Below, piece after piece: positions 32,468 to 43,830 of a DNA stretch of 64,000 nt. How positions within the stretch are numbered: position 1 is the first letter of the stretch; every line of letters begins with the position of its first letter. The stretch lies in assembly GCA_033557465.1 (NCBI GenBank), contig CM066033.1, positions 1,304,573,519 to 1,304,637,518 on the forward strand, read 5' to 3'. This DNA comes from Ichthyophis bannanicus. Taxonomy: Eukaryota; Chordata; Amphibia; Gymnophiona; Ichthyophiidae. The notes beneath the pieces are model-generated. The model saw only the letters and a program-made list of their open reading frames with translations. It ran no database searches and was not told the DNA's origin. The translations under genes and the position numbers were made by a program.

Positions 32468-33208
32468 AAACACAGAAACATAAAAACATAGAAATATGAT
32501 GACAGAAAAATACCACATGGCCTATCTAGTCTGTCCTTCCATAACAACAACTACAACAGTCCCCTTTTAACCTTTAGAGATCCTCTGTGTTTGTCCCATG
32601 CTTTTTTGAATTCAGTTACTGTCCTCATCTCTACCACCTCCACTGGGAGACTATTCCATGGATCCACTACTCTTTCCATAAAGAAATATTTCCGCATATC
32701 ACTCCTGAATCTATCTCCCTTCACCCTCATCCCATGTCCCCTTGTAGCAGAACTTGCTTTCAATTGAAAGAGGCTCTCTCCCTGAACATTTATGCCACGG
32801 AGGTATTTAAACATCTCAATCATATCACCTCTATCCCGCCTTTCCTCTAAGGTGTACATATTAAGATCCTTCAGTCTGTCCTCATATGCTTTATAATGAA
32901 GACCACTAATCATTTTAGTAGCCACCCTCTGCACCGACTCCATCCTGTTCACATCCTTTTGAAGGTGCGGTCTCCAGAATTGCACACTATACTCCAAATG
33001 AGGTCGCACCAAAGACTTATACAGAGGCATTATCACCTCCTTTTTTCTGCTAGCCATTCCTCTCCGTATGCACCCAAGCATCCTTCTAGCTTTTGCCGTC
33101 GCCTTTTCTACCTGTTTAGCTACTTTAAGATCATCGGACATAACCACACCTAGGTCCCGCTCTTCTTTAGTCGACAAAAGTACTTCACCCCCTATACTAT
33201 ATTGCTCC
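32468..33208 (-). mobile_element. CR1-b LINE 3' fragment with 7-bp target-site duplication
   Basis: CAGGTAG at 32461-32467 recurs at 33209-33215, exactly at the edges of CR1-b sequence. The minus-strand frame is open from the 5' edge to a stop at 32551 and encodes the RT C-terminal part (LGVVMSDDLKVAKQ to KHRGSLKVKRGLL). Lack of stops and a clean duplication make this one of the youngest CR1-b pieces. Confidence 0.9.
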
Positions 33209-33336
33209 CAGGTAGGGTAGGGGAATTGGATGTCAAGAGGATCAGGTGAATTGGATGTCATGGAGGTGTCCAATGCGGGGAGGCATGTCAGGTGGGAGAG
33301 CAGTATCAAGGGGGTGGTCGGGGGGAGCTGAGCCTG

Positions 33337-33396
33337 GCATTTACAGCTGCCCCTTCAAGCAGGTACTTATTCGTGCCTGGGGGTAGCTGTAAATGC
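33337..33396. repeat. Short inverted repeat
   Basis: GCATTTACAGCTGCCCC pairs with GGGGTAGCTGTAAATGC across a ~25-bp loop. It may be the core of a small foldback element spanning about 33216-33430. Confidence 0.6.
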
Positions 33397-33430
33397 TGAT
33401 GTCTAGATTTTTGTGAGACATACACATCGA

Positions 33431-34469
33431 TATTGTAGGCCCGCCAAGCCACTTCCTCTCCATGATGTAACCATGCCTCTCTGTTTTCTAGACGTGGTGC
33501 TCTTCTCCATGTGTTAAAAGCAGCTTTCTAAAATCACTAGTTACATGTGTAGCTGATCTGCACATGCAAAAGCCTCTTCTAGACTAACCCCCAGAAGACA
33601 TTAGACACATGGCAGTACATAGAAAAAGGGTAGATTTGATACATGTTTGAAACTTGGTATTGAGGTGTGGAGACTCCAGGCAGATGAGAGGAGTATAATT
33701 GGGCGGCAGCATGGTTGAAGAAACTTTGGCACTGACTGTAGTGATCGCAGGTTTTAACTGGATACAGAGAAGAAGCAGAATAGAAAGCAGGCTTGCCAGC
33801 TTCTCTCCGTTGGTCTCTCCGGGCTCGAGCATAAAGCTGGGTTTATCCATGCAAATTTTACTCAAGCACCTGTGATAAAAGACAGCAGAACTGCAGCTAC
33901 TAAGAAAAATTGGGAGACTTTCTAGATTGGTCTGGCAGGCTTTATCTACTGTTATTCTATCAAATCTCATAGAAAACAGAGATATTCAGTATTGGTATTC
34001 AGATAATGGAGCCAATGTGGTCGCGATCCGTAGCACTACAGTTTTGAGCACCACTATCTGAATAGCAATTTAGGACTTGTTTTTGTTGTTCTAAGGTATC
34101 TGGAGAGCTCGAGCAGTGCTAACAATCACCGCTGCCCCTAGACTGCACTAGTGCTATCCAGATAATGCCGAGGTGGTCACAGAAAGTATTCAGGTTAGTG
34201 CAGCTGAATATTGATCTGACCAGCATTTATCCAGACAGCAAGGTCTTTCTCTATGCTAACAGCATGAATATTTTAAATAGAGCTAGCACTGTATTCAGTG
34301 ACTACCAGAAACTAGTAGAATAAGTAAAATTAGGACCTAAGACCGCGCATCAGAAGATACCAAAGCAACCCATAGGAAACTGATACCAGTATCTAATCTC
34401 ATTATACCTGGGGAAATCGTAGCAGGTTTCAGTCATTCTGTGACCCTTTAAAGTCCCTGATTAACTTCA
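33431..34469. other. Unassigned, with GATATTCAG-type repeat
   Basis: 33985-34260 has alternating ATTCAG/CTGAAT and TATCCAGATA/TATCTGAATA words typical of a degenerate foldback repeat. Comparable sequence lies at 39345-39760. The remainder is unrecognised. Confidence 0.4.
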
Positions 34470-34790
34470 AAGACCTGAGGGTCTACTGTAAGTCATATAT
34501 CTGGAATGCAGCACATGTCGTTATGATCATGTAACTTCACGTTTGTTCAGCATCACTGGTTGCCCATCAGTTCTCATATGAAGTTCAGCATTTTATGCAC
34601 AAGGATTTTTATGCTGGTATCCCTGGCTCTCTCTAATCCCCGGTTGTTCCTCCTGCTTCAGCCCATCCTTTGTGTCCCATTCATGTTAACCACCTGATTG
34701 TCCCTTCGGCACACTGCACCAAGTTGGAATCTACAAAAAACACCACATTTTTCTTTAAAGCTGCGGTTATATGAAATAATATGTCCCCCC
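34470..34790 (+). mobile_element. Degenerate L2-like RT C-terminal fragment
   Basis: Translation in one frame gives CDHVTFTFVQHHWLPISSHMKF. The DHVT...HWLPI block is conserved near the end of L2/LINE-B RTs. No open frame and no clear ends. Confidence 0.45.
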
Positions 34791-34939
34791 CCCCCCCCAC
34801 ATATCTTATGTAATAAATATTTCCATAAAAACTAAGACTTGTTTGTTCTCTTTAGCACTTGAGACTGAGATATGACTTCTGGCTGCTGTGTTTGGCCATC
34901 GGAGAAAATAAAAACCCCATAAATAAATAAATAACATTC

Positions 34940-35332
34940 TTTGGCTCTGCACTACCTCTCCTCTCTTATCTCTCCCTACACCCCCTCCTCAGCAATTTAT
35001 ACCCTTTTCTTCTACTGTCAACTCCACTCTCAGCTCCTTCCACGTTGCTGTGCCTTATGCCAGAGTCAGTAGGTCAGGCTCCATCTCTGGTCTTACTCAA
35101 GTCCAGGCTAAAAGGTCATCTCTTTTAGGCTGCTTTTGGATTTTGATCCCCTTATTTACCTGTCTACATCATGTGTATTTTAATCATTTCCCATATGAAA
35201 TCCATAGTTCCCTGTTAGTTCTGTTTGTCTGTCTTAAAGAATGTAAGCTCCACGGAGCAGGGACTGTCTTTTATGTGTATGTTTACAGTGCCACATATAC
35301 CTTGTAGCGCTAGATAAATAAGTAATAGTAAT
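34940..35332 (+). mobile_element. L2-a LINE 3' end
   Basis: TACCTCTCCTCTCTTATCTCTC, GTCCAGGCTAAAAGGTCATCTC, then the UTR GAATGTAAGCTCCACGGAGC and a TAATAGTAATG tail. Collinear with 26200-26430 plus 28110-28222, but more diverged. Confidence 0.8.
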
Positions 35333-35961
35333 GTTCTTTCTGTTTATGACTGTTCTCTCTTTACTTTGAGATGCTGGAATTACATTATTTTAAAGTTTTA
35401 ATTTGATATTTTTTTGTAAACCACTTTGATTTCAGAACAACGTTATATCAAGCAATATAATTAACATAAACATCAAACAGGACAGAGATCCCGAGATCTG
35501 ATGGTCTCAAGGTTAAAAAGCAGGGCGAAAAGCAATGGCCAAAACCAGAGCAATCCTAGGGTGCATAAAAAGAGGCATAACCAGTTATGAAAAGGTCACT
35601 TTTGTGACTTCTGCAGGATTGTATCCCATTCTGGAAGCTGTTTCTACAAAAGGGTATAGATTAAAGCAGGACTGTACCAAGTTAGAAATGCACCCTGTGA
35701 GACTAACAAATCTGATGCCCTTCCTCTACCCAGCCACATTCAGTAACTCACTATTTTGAGCTTCTTCGAAGCCCAGTGATGATATCAGTGCCCCCTTCTG
35801 TGCTTGCGTCCTGTGCGGCCACACCGCTTGCACAGTTCTTGGTACGGCCCTGTATTAGAGGCATTTTAGTGAAAAGCTACCAAATATGTGTACTGAGAGA
35901 AGAAGAGTGAGAGGAGGCTATCGTAGAAACATTCAGATATCCCATAAGTATAAATAATGAA
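35333..35961. other. Unassigned, with CR1-like scrap
   Basis: 35535-35610 (GCCAAAACCAGAGCAATCC, GGGTGCATAAAAAGAGGC) resembles the AKARRMLGCI-RG part of CR1 RT. The rest is not recognised. Confidence 0.4.
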
Positions 35962-36381
35962 CAATGGTCTTCATTATAAAGCATATGAGGACAGACTTAG
36001 GGATCTTAATATGTACACCTTAGAGGAAAGGCGGGATACAGGTGATATGATTGAGATGCTTAAATACCTCCGTGGCATAAATGTACAGGGGGAGAGCCTC
36101 TTTCAATTGAAAGCAAGTTCTGTTACGAGGGGACATGGGATGAGGGTGAAGGGGAATAGATTCAGGAGTGACATGCGGAAATATTTCTTTACAGAAAGAG
36201 TGGTGGATCCGTGGAATAGTCTCCTAGTGGAGGTGGTAGAGATGAGGACAGTAACTGAATTCAAAAAAGCATGGGACCAACACAGAGGATCTCTAAAGGA
36301 AAAAAGGGGACTGTTGTAGTTGTTGATATGGAAGGACAGACTAGATAAACCATGTGGTCTTTTTCTGTCGTCATGTTTCTA
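35962..36381 (+). mobile_element. CR1-b LINE 3' end
   Basis: Begins GGTCTTCATTATAAAGCATATG and ends CGTCATGTTTCTATAT. An open frame of about 118 codons (YKAYEDRLRDLNMYTLEERR to HRGSLKEKRGLL) is intact to the stop at 36319. The 8-bp tail is very short here, next to the foldback at 36385. Confidence 0.87.
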
Positions 36382-36384
36382 TAT

Positions 36385-36695
36385 AATGGGGTATGTTTAC
36401 TAAAGTGTACGACCAGTTGGAAAGGGATTCAGCATGTGCAAGGTACAGTGTGGTAAAAAGTACCACATGCTAAAAATACATTTGCATTAAAAATCCCATG
36501 CTACTCAAATAGCACAGGTTGGAGTGGAAACTGGGCAGCTCTTGGATGGAGCTTGCATGTCCAGGGGCGGCCCAAGGGGGGTGCGGGGCCATGTGCGGAG
36601 ACTCGGTGCGGGGCCTCATTTGCATAAGGGGACTCATTTGCATAAATATTTGCATAATGTTACCATACACTAACTTTTAGTAAACATGCCTCTTA
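36385..36695. repeat. ~310-bp MITE-like element with inverted ends
   Basis: The start GGGGTATGTTTACTAAAGTG and the end AACTTTTAGTAAACATGCCTC are inverted repeats of about 20 bp. TAATG flanks both sides (36385-36389 and 36694-36698), a possible 5-bp target duplication. The interior contains GGGGCGGCCC and a duplicated CTCATTTGCATAA. Confidence 0.65.
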
Positions 36696-37110
36696 ATGAG
36701 TGTATGGATAAAGAAAGACTAAAAGATTTCTACATTACTATAATCCAGTGCCAACCACCAGGCACATTAGGAACTACTACAAACACTGCCCATTTAGAAC
36801 CCATAGCAAACCCACCGTATCATAACAGCACTACCAGGACTCACAAAGCACCAGACCCTACCTATCAAAAGGCAACACTGCAAATATTAAACCAATACAT
36901 TTCAGAGAATAACAATACATGACCTACTGGGGAAAGGGAACAAGTGGCAATGTCAAATAGGAATTACATAAACAGAATACCTCAGCTCAGTTACACATGC
37001 AGAACACAGACCATCACCAAACAAGGAATCACAATTTAGAAACAGGAAAACAATTAAACTGGGAACCCCAAAAGCCAAACTTGGAATGTACAACAACACT
37101 GTAGAAATAA
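36696..37110. other. Unassigned, A-rich
   Basis: No conserved ORF or recognised repeat; compositionally different from the C/T-rich DNA that follows. Confidence 0.4.
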
Positions 37111-37559
37111 AGCTATAAATTGATTTCCTCTTGTATTAAACAAAGCGCAGACGTTAATGATGCACATTTCCCAGAGCTGACATATTCCAGTTAATAAATT
37201 CAAAATAAAGAGATATCTTTCTACCTTTTGTGCATTTTTTTCAGTTGCAATTGCTCCAGCCACTTTCTTCTGGTTTCTTTTGTGTCTTCTGCTAACTCTC
37301 CATTGTCTGCTGTCCATTTGTACTTTCTTCTCTCTTCTAATTTTTTTCCATTCTCTCTCCACATCTGCTTTAACATACTAATCTTTCTCCTTTTGCTCTT
37401 TCCTCATTCCTATTTCATCCACTCAAATTTTACCCCTCCATCCTCAATCCCTACTTACTCTCCCAATACCCAGCCAATTGTAGATTTTTCTTCCGTCCCA
37501 CACAAAATATTTTTCCCCTCTCCATTTCACTCTCCCATCTCCATCCCATTCTAATCTCC
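37111..37559. repeat. Pyrimidine-rich repeat P, copy 2
   Basis: 37115-37235 parallels 29480-29640, then C/T-rich sequence leads into the minisatellite. See the copy at 29400-30620. Confidence 0.45.
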
Positions 37560-38415
37560 CCCAACATCAGCTCCCTTCTAGTTCCAGCCCCATCCAGTAT
37601 CCGCTCCCTTCTAGTCCCGCATCAGCCCATTTCCAGTCCTAGCCCCCCCCCCCATCAGCTCATTTTCAGTCCTAGCTTCCCCATCCATTTCCAGTCCTAT
37701 CCAAGTCCCTCCATCAGCTCATTTCCAATACCAGCCTCCCATCAACCCATTTCTAGTCCTTTCCTAGCCCCACCATCAGCCCAGGTCAAATCCTAGCTCC
37801 CCTCCACTCAGCCCATTTCCAATTCAAGCCCCCCCATGAGCCTACTTCCAGTTCTAGCCCCTCCATGAGTCCATTTCAATCCAAGCCCCCACCACAGCCC
37901 ATTTCCAATCTTAGCTCCCCCCAACACCCAATTCCCAGTCCTATCCTAGCCCCCTCCATCAGCCCATTTCCTGTCCTAACGCCCTCCCCTCACAACCCAT
38001 TTCCATTCCAAGCCCTCCTTCCCTTCAGCTATTTGCAGTTCAAGCCCCCCTTCCACTCAACCCATTTCCAGTCCTAGGAACCCCCCCAACCCATTACCAT
38101 TCCTAGCCCCCCCATAGCCTGTTACCAGTCCTAAGTCCCCATCAGCCCACTCTCCGTCCTAATCCCATCAGCCCATTTCCAGTCCTAACCCCCATCACCC
38201 AATTTTCAGTTTAAGCCCCCCCATAGCCCATTACCAGTCCTAACCCCCCATCAGCTCACTTCCAGTCCTAACCTCATCAGCCCATTTCCAGTCTTAGCCC
38301 CCCCCATAGCCCATTACCAGTCCTAACCCCCATCACCCCATTTCCAGACTTAGCTCCCCATAGCCCATTACCAGTCCTAACCCCCTATCAGCCCTCTTCC
38401 AGTCCTAACCCCCAC
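37560..38415 (+). repeat. Degenerate minisatellite, CCCATTTCCAGTCCTA-type units
   Basis: More than twenty occurrences of CCCATT(T)CCAGTCCTA or close variants, separated by GCCCCCCATCAG-like spacers, with a period of roughly 28-32 bp and frequent unit-length variation. Open frames through it are a by-product of the low-complexity composition. Confidence 0.85.
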
Positions 38416-38430
38416 CCCAACAGCCCAAGG

Positions 38431-38741
38431 AAAATTTAAAAGAAAAAAAAAGCTGTCTGCTGCCACTGTTGCTGCCGCCGCGGCAGCAACGGCAGAATCG
38501 AATATCCCACGGGGCCCCCCGCTGCCCGACAGAGCCTGCCCTCCCTGCATCAGCTCCGTCTCCGCAGTCGCACTGGCTTTCAGAGTGCGAAAGGAGAGTT
38601 TCTCCCTCGCGGCTCTGTTAAGACGGAGCTGATGCAGGGAGGGCAGGCTCTGTCAGGCAGCGGGGGGCCCCGTGGGATATCCGATTCTGCCGTTGCCGCC
38701 GTGGCGGCAGCGACAGCTTTTTGCTTTTTTTTAAAAATTTA
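38431..38741. repeat. ~311-bp GC-rich foldback element
   Basis: Arms at 38431-38561 and 38621-38741 are complementary over about 120 bp: AGCTGTC/GACAGCT, GCCGCGGCAGC/GCGGCAGC, GGGGCCCCCCGCTGCC/GGCAGCGGGGGGCCCC, CAGCTCCGTCT/AGACGGAGCTG. A ~60-bp loop lies between them. It directly follows the minisatellite. No ORF. Confidence 0.85.
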
Positions 38742-39909
38742 CTTTTAAAGCAGAATGTTCTTTGCGCGGGGCCCCCTGAAACGCGGGGCCCTGTGCAAAA
38801 AACATTCTTGCTCAATGGACGGGCCGGCCCTGTGCACGTCCCTGATAGTATGGGCGTTTTTGGCACGCAGTCACTGATGACAGGGTTGGTGCCACCTTAA
38901 GGTAAATTAGGTGGCTGTCTAGAGTGTCAATAGTGTGAGAGTGGCTCCTTGCTGCTGCTACCACCCCTCGAGAAAGCACCACAGCACTTACCAGAACCTC
39001 TGGTGCTGCGTTACTGTTCCTGCTTCCGCCCCTTCTGATGCAAATTTCCTGTCATTCTTGATATTGTTTTTGAAAAACAATGGTAAGAAATGTGAAATAA
39101 ATAAAAATAAATTTAAAAACTTGTTATAGCAAGGTCCTATGAGTAGCAATTTATGGAAGGCTTAGAAGATGCATAGAAAGCATTCCTAGTGGTGATTAAG
39201 GAAACAAAGACACTAACAGAATTTAAAAAGCTTCGACGTATGTGCAAGGGATCCTTGGTCAGACTGAATAGCCCTGCTCTCAAATTGTACATTTCCGTGC
39301 CAATGAGCTGAATTATCTAACCATTAGCACTAGTTTTCTTCTGAAGTTTCTGAGGGCCCCATATTCAGAGGCAGCAGCTAGCTGATCTAATGTGGCTAGT
39401 GGTTGTTGCTGAATTTTAAGCCTCAATACTCCCTGACAGGGCCATACCCAGGTTCCAGCATTGAGCAGCCAGGTTGCTTGGATTGCAGTGACGCTAACTG
39501 GGCAGCAGCAATATTCAGATGCTGCCCAGTTAGCTCCTGCAGTGAAAGTTAAGCCAGTCTTTACTGCACCTGGCTTTCGCTGCATGTTGCTAACCAGTCA
39601 ACAGCTCAATTTTGCCACTGGCCAGTAAGCCACAGATGCCGCCCCAGAATGTCCCAGCACACCGCGATGCTAATCGGTTAGTATCAGGGCATGCAGTAGG
39701 AGCACCTGTGGATATTCAGCTGCACTAATATCCTGCTGAGCAGCATTTGCACAATTTAGAGGCCTGCAAACCGTGTAAAATTCTTTGAGTATTGGCTCCT
39801 GAATTTTTAACTTTCTATACCAGAATTTTTTTTTTACCAGAATGGCTACAATGTGCCAATGTCACAGAACTCCATTCTAAATTATTTTTCTCCATATTTA
39901 CCTTATTTA
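38742..39909. other. Unassigned, with degenerate foldback repeats
   Basis: 38755-38835 contains paired GCGGGGCCC words and GGGCCGGCCCTG, possibly the right end of a hAT-like repeat. 39345-39760 is rich in ATATTCAG, GCTGCCCAGTTAG and CTAACTGGGCAGC inverted words (GATATTCAG-type repeat). Confidence 0.4.
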
Positions 39910-41948
39910 AATATGACAAATAGAAGGAAGTCAAATAACGAAAACTGGAAAAAACATAAGCACTGGCAAGTTAGATGCAAGGCATTGATAAGACAGGCAA
40001 AGAGAGAATTTGAGAAGCTTACTGTAGAGCAAAAACACGTAATAAAGACTTTTTCAAATACATTCCTAGCAAAAAACTTGTGAAAGAGTCAGTTGGACCA
40101 TTAGATGATAGAGGGGTTAAAGGGGCACTAAGAGGTGGCAAGGCCATAGCGGAGAGACTGAATGAATTCTTTGCTTCAGTCTTTACTGAGGAAAATGTAG
40201 GGATGCTACCCATGACTGAAATGGTATTTAAAGGTGATGCTGCAGAACAATTGAAAGAAATATCGCTACACCGGGAAGATATATTACAACTATTTAATAA
40301 ACTGAAGAGTAGCAAATCACCTGGACCGGATAGTATACATCCAAGGGTGTTGAAAGAGCTGAAATATGAGATTTCAGACCTACTATTTCTGTGAACTATC
40401 ATTAAAATCATCTGTAGTACCTGAAAAATAGAGGATGGCCAATGTAATGCCAATTTTTAAAAAGGGTTCCAGGGGTGATCCGGGAAACTACAGACTGGTG
40501 AGCCTGACATCAGTACCAGGAAAAATGGTAGAAACCATTATAAAGAACAAAATTACTAAACATGTAGATAGTCATGACCTAATGGGAGACAGCCAACATG
40601 GCTTTAGCCAAGGAAGGTCTTGTCTTACTTAATCTGTTATGTTTTTTTGAAGGTGTGAATAAACAGGTAGACAAAGCTGAGTTGGTTGATATAGTGTATC
40701 TGGATTTTCAGAAAGCCTTTGACAAGGTCCCTCATGAGAGACTTTTGGCAAAATTAAAAAGTCATGGGATAGGAGGCAGTGTACTATTGTGAATATCGGA
40801 ACTGGTTAAAAGATAGAAAGCAGAGGGTAGGGCTAAATGGCCAATTTTCCCAATGGAGAAAGGTAAATAGTGGAGTACCCCAGGAATCTGTGTTGGGTCC
40901 GCTGCTTTTTGACATATTCCTAAATGACCTGGAAATGGGAATAATGAGTGAGGTAATCAAATTTGCAGATGACAGAAAATTATTCAAAATTGTTAAAACC
41001 CATGAGGACTGTGAAAAATTGCAAGAGGACCTTGACCTTGATAAATTGGAAGACTGGGCATCGAAATGGCAGATGAAATTTAATGTGGACAAGTGCAAAG
41101 TTATGCACCTAGGAAAGAACAACCCAAACTATGGTTACACGATGCACGGTTCCACATTATGAACCACCACCCAGGAAAAAGATTTAGGCTTCATTGTGGA
41201 TACCATGTTAAAACCCTCCACCCAGTGTGCAGCGGCGGCCAAGAAAGCAAATAGAATGCTATGAATCATAAGGAAAGTAATGGAGAATAAAACAAAGGAT
41301 ATTATAATGCTTCTGTATCGTTCCATGGTGCGACTGCACCTTGAATATTGTGTGCAATTCTGGTCGCCGTATCTTAAAAAGGATATAGCGCTATTAGAAA
41401 AGGTACAGAGAAGAGCCACCAAAATGGTAAAGGGGATGGAAGGATACCCCTATGAAGAGAGGCTAAAAAGGTTAGGGTTCTTCAACCTGGAAAAGAGACG
41501 GCTGAGGGAAGCTATGATAGAGGTCTATAAATTAATGAATAGAGTTGAACGGGTAACGTAGATCAATTGTTTACATCATCAGAATATAGAAAGACTAGGG
41601 GACATGCAATGAAGCTACAGTGTAACTTATTTAAGACTAATAAGAAAATATTTTTTCACTCAATGTGTAATCAAACTCTGGAATTCATTACCGGAGGATG
41701 TAGTAAAAGCTGTTAGTATAGCTGGATTTAAAAAAGGTTTGGACAAGTTCCGGGAGGAAAGGTCCATAAACCATTATTAAAGAGGACCTGGGATATCCAC
41801 TGCTTGACCCAATTCAAACATTGTGGAACCTGTGTCTTTTGGGGTAGCTGCTAGGTACTTGTGACCTAGTTTGGCTATTGTTGTAAACAAGATACTGGGC
41901 TTGATGGACCTTGGTCTGACCCAGTATGGTATTTCTTATGTTCTTATG
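39910..41948 (+). mobile_element. Long CR1-a LINE copy (complete RT region and 3' end)
   Basis: The longest CR1-a copy here, from just before the RT (KHWQVRCKALIRQAKREFE) to the ATGTTCTTATGTT tail at 41940. The endonuclease and ORF1 are absent. Used as the reference for the shorter CR1-a pieces. Confidence 0.9.
39920..41765 (+). pseudogene. CR1-a reverse transcriptase, multiply frameshifted
   Basis: Blocks in order: LNEFFASVFTEEN, KSSKSPGPDSIHPRVLKEL, MPIFKKGSRGDPGNYRLVSL, QHGFSQGRSCL, IVYLDFQKAFDKVPHERLL, then [15 protein letters not shown] (G of PQGS changed to E). KFADDRKLF follows with the FADD acids intact, then [58 protein letters not shown] and [18 protein letters not shown]. At least six frames and stops make it inactive. 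Motif order is that of a CR1 RT from finger to thumb. Confidence 0.88.
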
Positions 41949-42300
41949 TTGTTAGGATGTATCCTACCAAAATGTGACTCCTTATAAAAAATGTCTACAC
42001 AACCATCAACTGGGCAGGTACAAAGAGATCCATGGACTACAGAACCTTTTTCATTCTTACTTGATTGCAGAATCATTTTCTTTCTTACCTCTAAAATAAA
42101 CTAAAAAAAAAATCTTTACCTGCCTGAGCTTGAAAGCTTTAAAGTAAACTGACCTAATCCTTTTGTATTGTGGTTGAACAGAGTTACATGTGCTTTGTAT
42201 CATATTTCACAAATTTAGATCTCTGATTTCAGCTTGTTTTCCCTGTTAACTGTAGGAAGCATGGCTTAAGCACAGCTAGTCACACAGTCTTCCCTTTCTA
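41949..42300. other. Unassigned
   Basis: AT-rich; no repeat family or ORF recognised. Confidence 0.4.
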
Positions 42301-42480
42301 TATTTTATTTATTTTATTTATTTAACATTTCTTCTATACCGCGCTATTAAAATCAGCGCGGTGTACATCGAACAAGAATACTGCAATGTATACAAACAAC
42401 ATTGAGTTTACACAGAACAGGGAATTGAACATGGCTCCTAAAACTCTCTATCACAGGGATTTTGCATGTCAATCTCTGGG
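42301..42480 (-). mobile_element. LINE-B 3' end fragment
   Basis: The plus strand has TTTATTTATTTAACA, CTATACCGCGC, AATCAGCGCGGTGTACAT. Read on the minus strand this is the LINE-B 3' UTR and AAATA tail, nearly identical to 5641-5760. Confidence 0.78.
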
Positions 42481-42684
42481 GTTAGGAAGACTACGATGGT
42501 GAAACCAGGACCTGTGCCAGACTTGAAGGGGAAATGAAACCATCATATTCACAGTAGCTCTTCAATGAATAGGGTTGTAATGTTTCGCAACTTTTCAGAG
42601 AGCAAAATGTCCAGTTGCATTGGCTGATAGAATAAACTTAAGGGGTTCCAAATGAAACATTTTTCAAGACTTGTTGCTTCTGAC
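42481..42684. other. Unassigned
   Basis: No recognised feature. Confidence 0.35.
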
Positions 42685-42850
42685 ACTGGGTCAGGAGGAA
42701 TTCGCTGTGCATCCCCCTGGTGCTCTCCGGACGTACATGGCCGTGACTGAATCGGCCTGTATGTCCGGGTTCCTGGTTCGCCCACTCTCAGCCCCCATCA
42801 CGATCTCTCCGCTCAGAGCTTCTGTGCGTGCGGGGAGACTGTATCTTTGA
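42685..42850 (-). mobile_element. U1 repeat fragment
   Basis: On the minus strand CTCCCCGCACGCACAG, GGACATACAGGCC, GGCCATGTACGTCC follow the order seen in U1 copy 2 (26570-26720). Confidence 0.5.
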
Positions 42851-42879
42851 ATTTGGGCAGCCCTGATAGTCGCCTTACA

Positions 42880-43762
42880 GAATTAGGCCTATTGTGTTTG
42901 TATTGGTACAGATTATTTGACGATATGGCAGGCGACCTGCGGGGTTCCACAGGGGTCCTCACTGTCCCCAGTTCTTTGCAATGTTTTATTGATTTCTCTA
43001 GGCTGTTTCTTCATCACCAAAGATGCGCGGCATTTTTTCCCGGACGAGGCATTTGAAGAGACCATAGTCAATTGAAACATGTGCAGCATCTTTGGTGATG
43101 TAGAGTTTTTGCTTGATAAAACCCCTGAGGAAACCTGAAGTGAAACGTGTTTGAGGTACCGGAGGACGGTGTTGGGTTTAGAGCTACACGACTTGGAAGA
43201 TCAGCTAAGCTAAGCAATGTCTCTATTTGAATGAAATAAGCTGATGATCTCGGGTTTAGAGTTAAATGACGTGGGTGATCAGCTAAGTTAAGCAATGTCT
43301 CTATCTGGATAAAATAAGCTGAATCGTTTGGAAAATCCATTGAACAACTTCTTTATAATAAGATTAAAACAGTGGAAGAAAGGATTTGTGTGGAATGATA
43401 TCAGCTTAAGAATGAAGTAACCTTTGGTGAAGGTCATTGATGCGAATAGGCACTTTTTTGATTGACGATTTTATAGTCAAGATCAGTGCTGTATAGTCTG
43501 AGACCTACCCCGTTGAAGAAAGGAATTTATGATTTCAGATATATGCTTATAAGTAATACAAAAAGTACATCTTTACTCTCTAGTTGTATATTGAGTGGAT
43601 ATATAATCTTTTGGTTAACATTAACACGGCTCAAAGAACAGACCAAACATAGTTGTTTTTTTAATCAAGCAAACTTCAAAGTTTACTCTTATGCAGATGA
43701 CATTTCTATATCACTAACCTTTTCCCCACAATCTGCTGATTACTATGCAGTTTTAGATAATA
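42880..43762 (+). mobile_element. L2-like RT fragment split by an unknown ~650-bp insert
   Basis: 42930-43005 encodes CGVPQGSSLSPVLCNVLL and 43680-43760 encodes VYSYADDISISLTF, which should lie about 30 codons apart in one RT. About 650 bp of unrelated DNA (about 43010-43660) separates them. The insert has a CCTGAGGAAACCTGAAGTGAAACG motif and a 78-bp tandem repeat. Confidence 0.62.
43174..43329 (+). repeat. Two tandem 78-bp units
   Basis: Units start with GGGTTTAGAG at 43174 and 43252. Both contain GATCAGCTAAG, AAGCAATGTCTCTAT and AAATAAGCTGA, with about 80 percent similarity by eye. Confidence 0.75.
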
Positions 43763-43830
43763 GAAACATAGAAACATGATGGCAGAAAAAGACCACATGG
43801 CCTATCTAGTCTGCCCTACCATATCAACCA

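Noticed and set aside
37228..38077. CRISPR-like regularly spaced repeats and short open frames
   Set aside because: Units and spacers both drift, period varies, and the genome is a vertebrate; this is a minisatellite.
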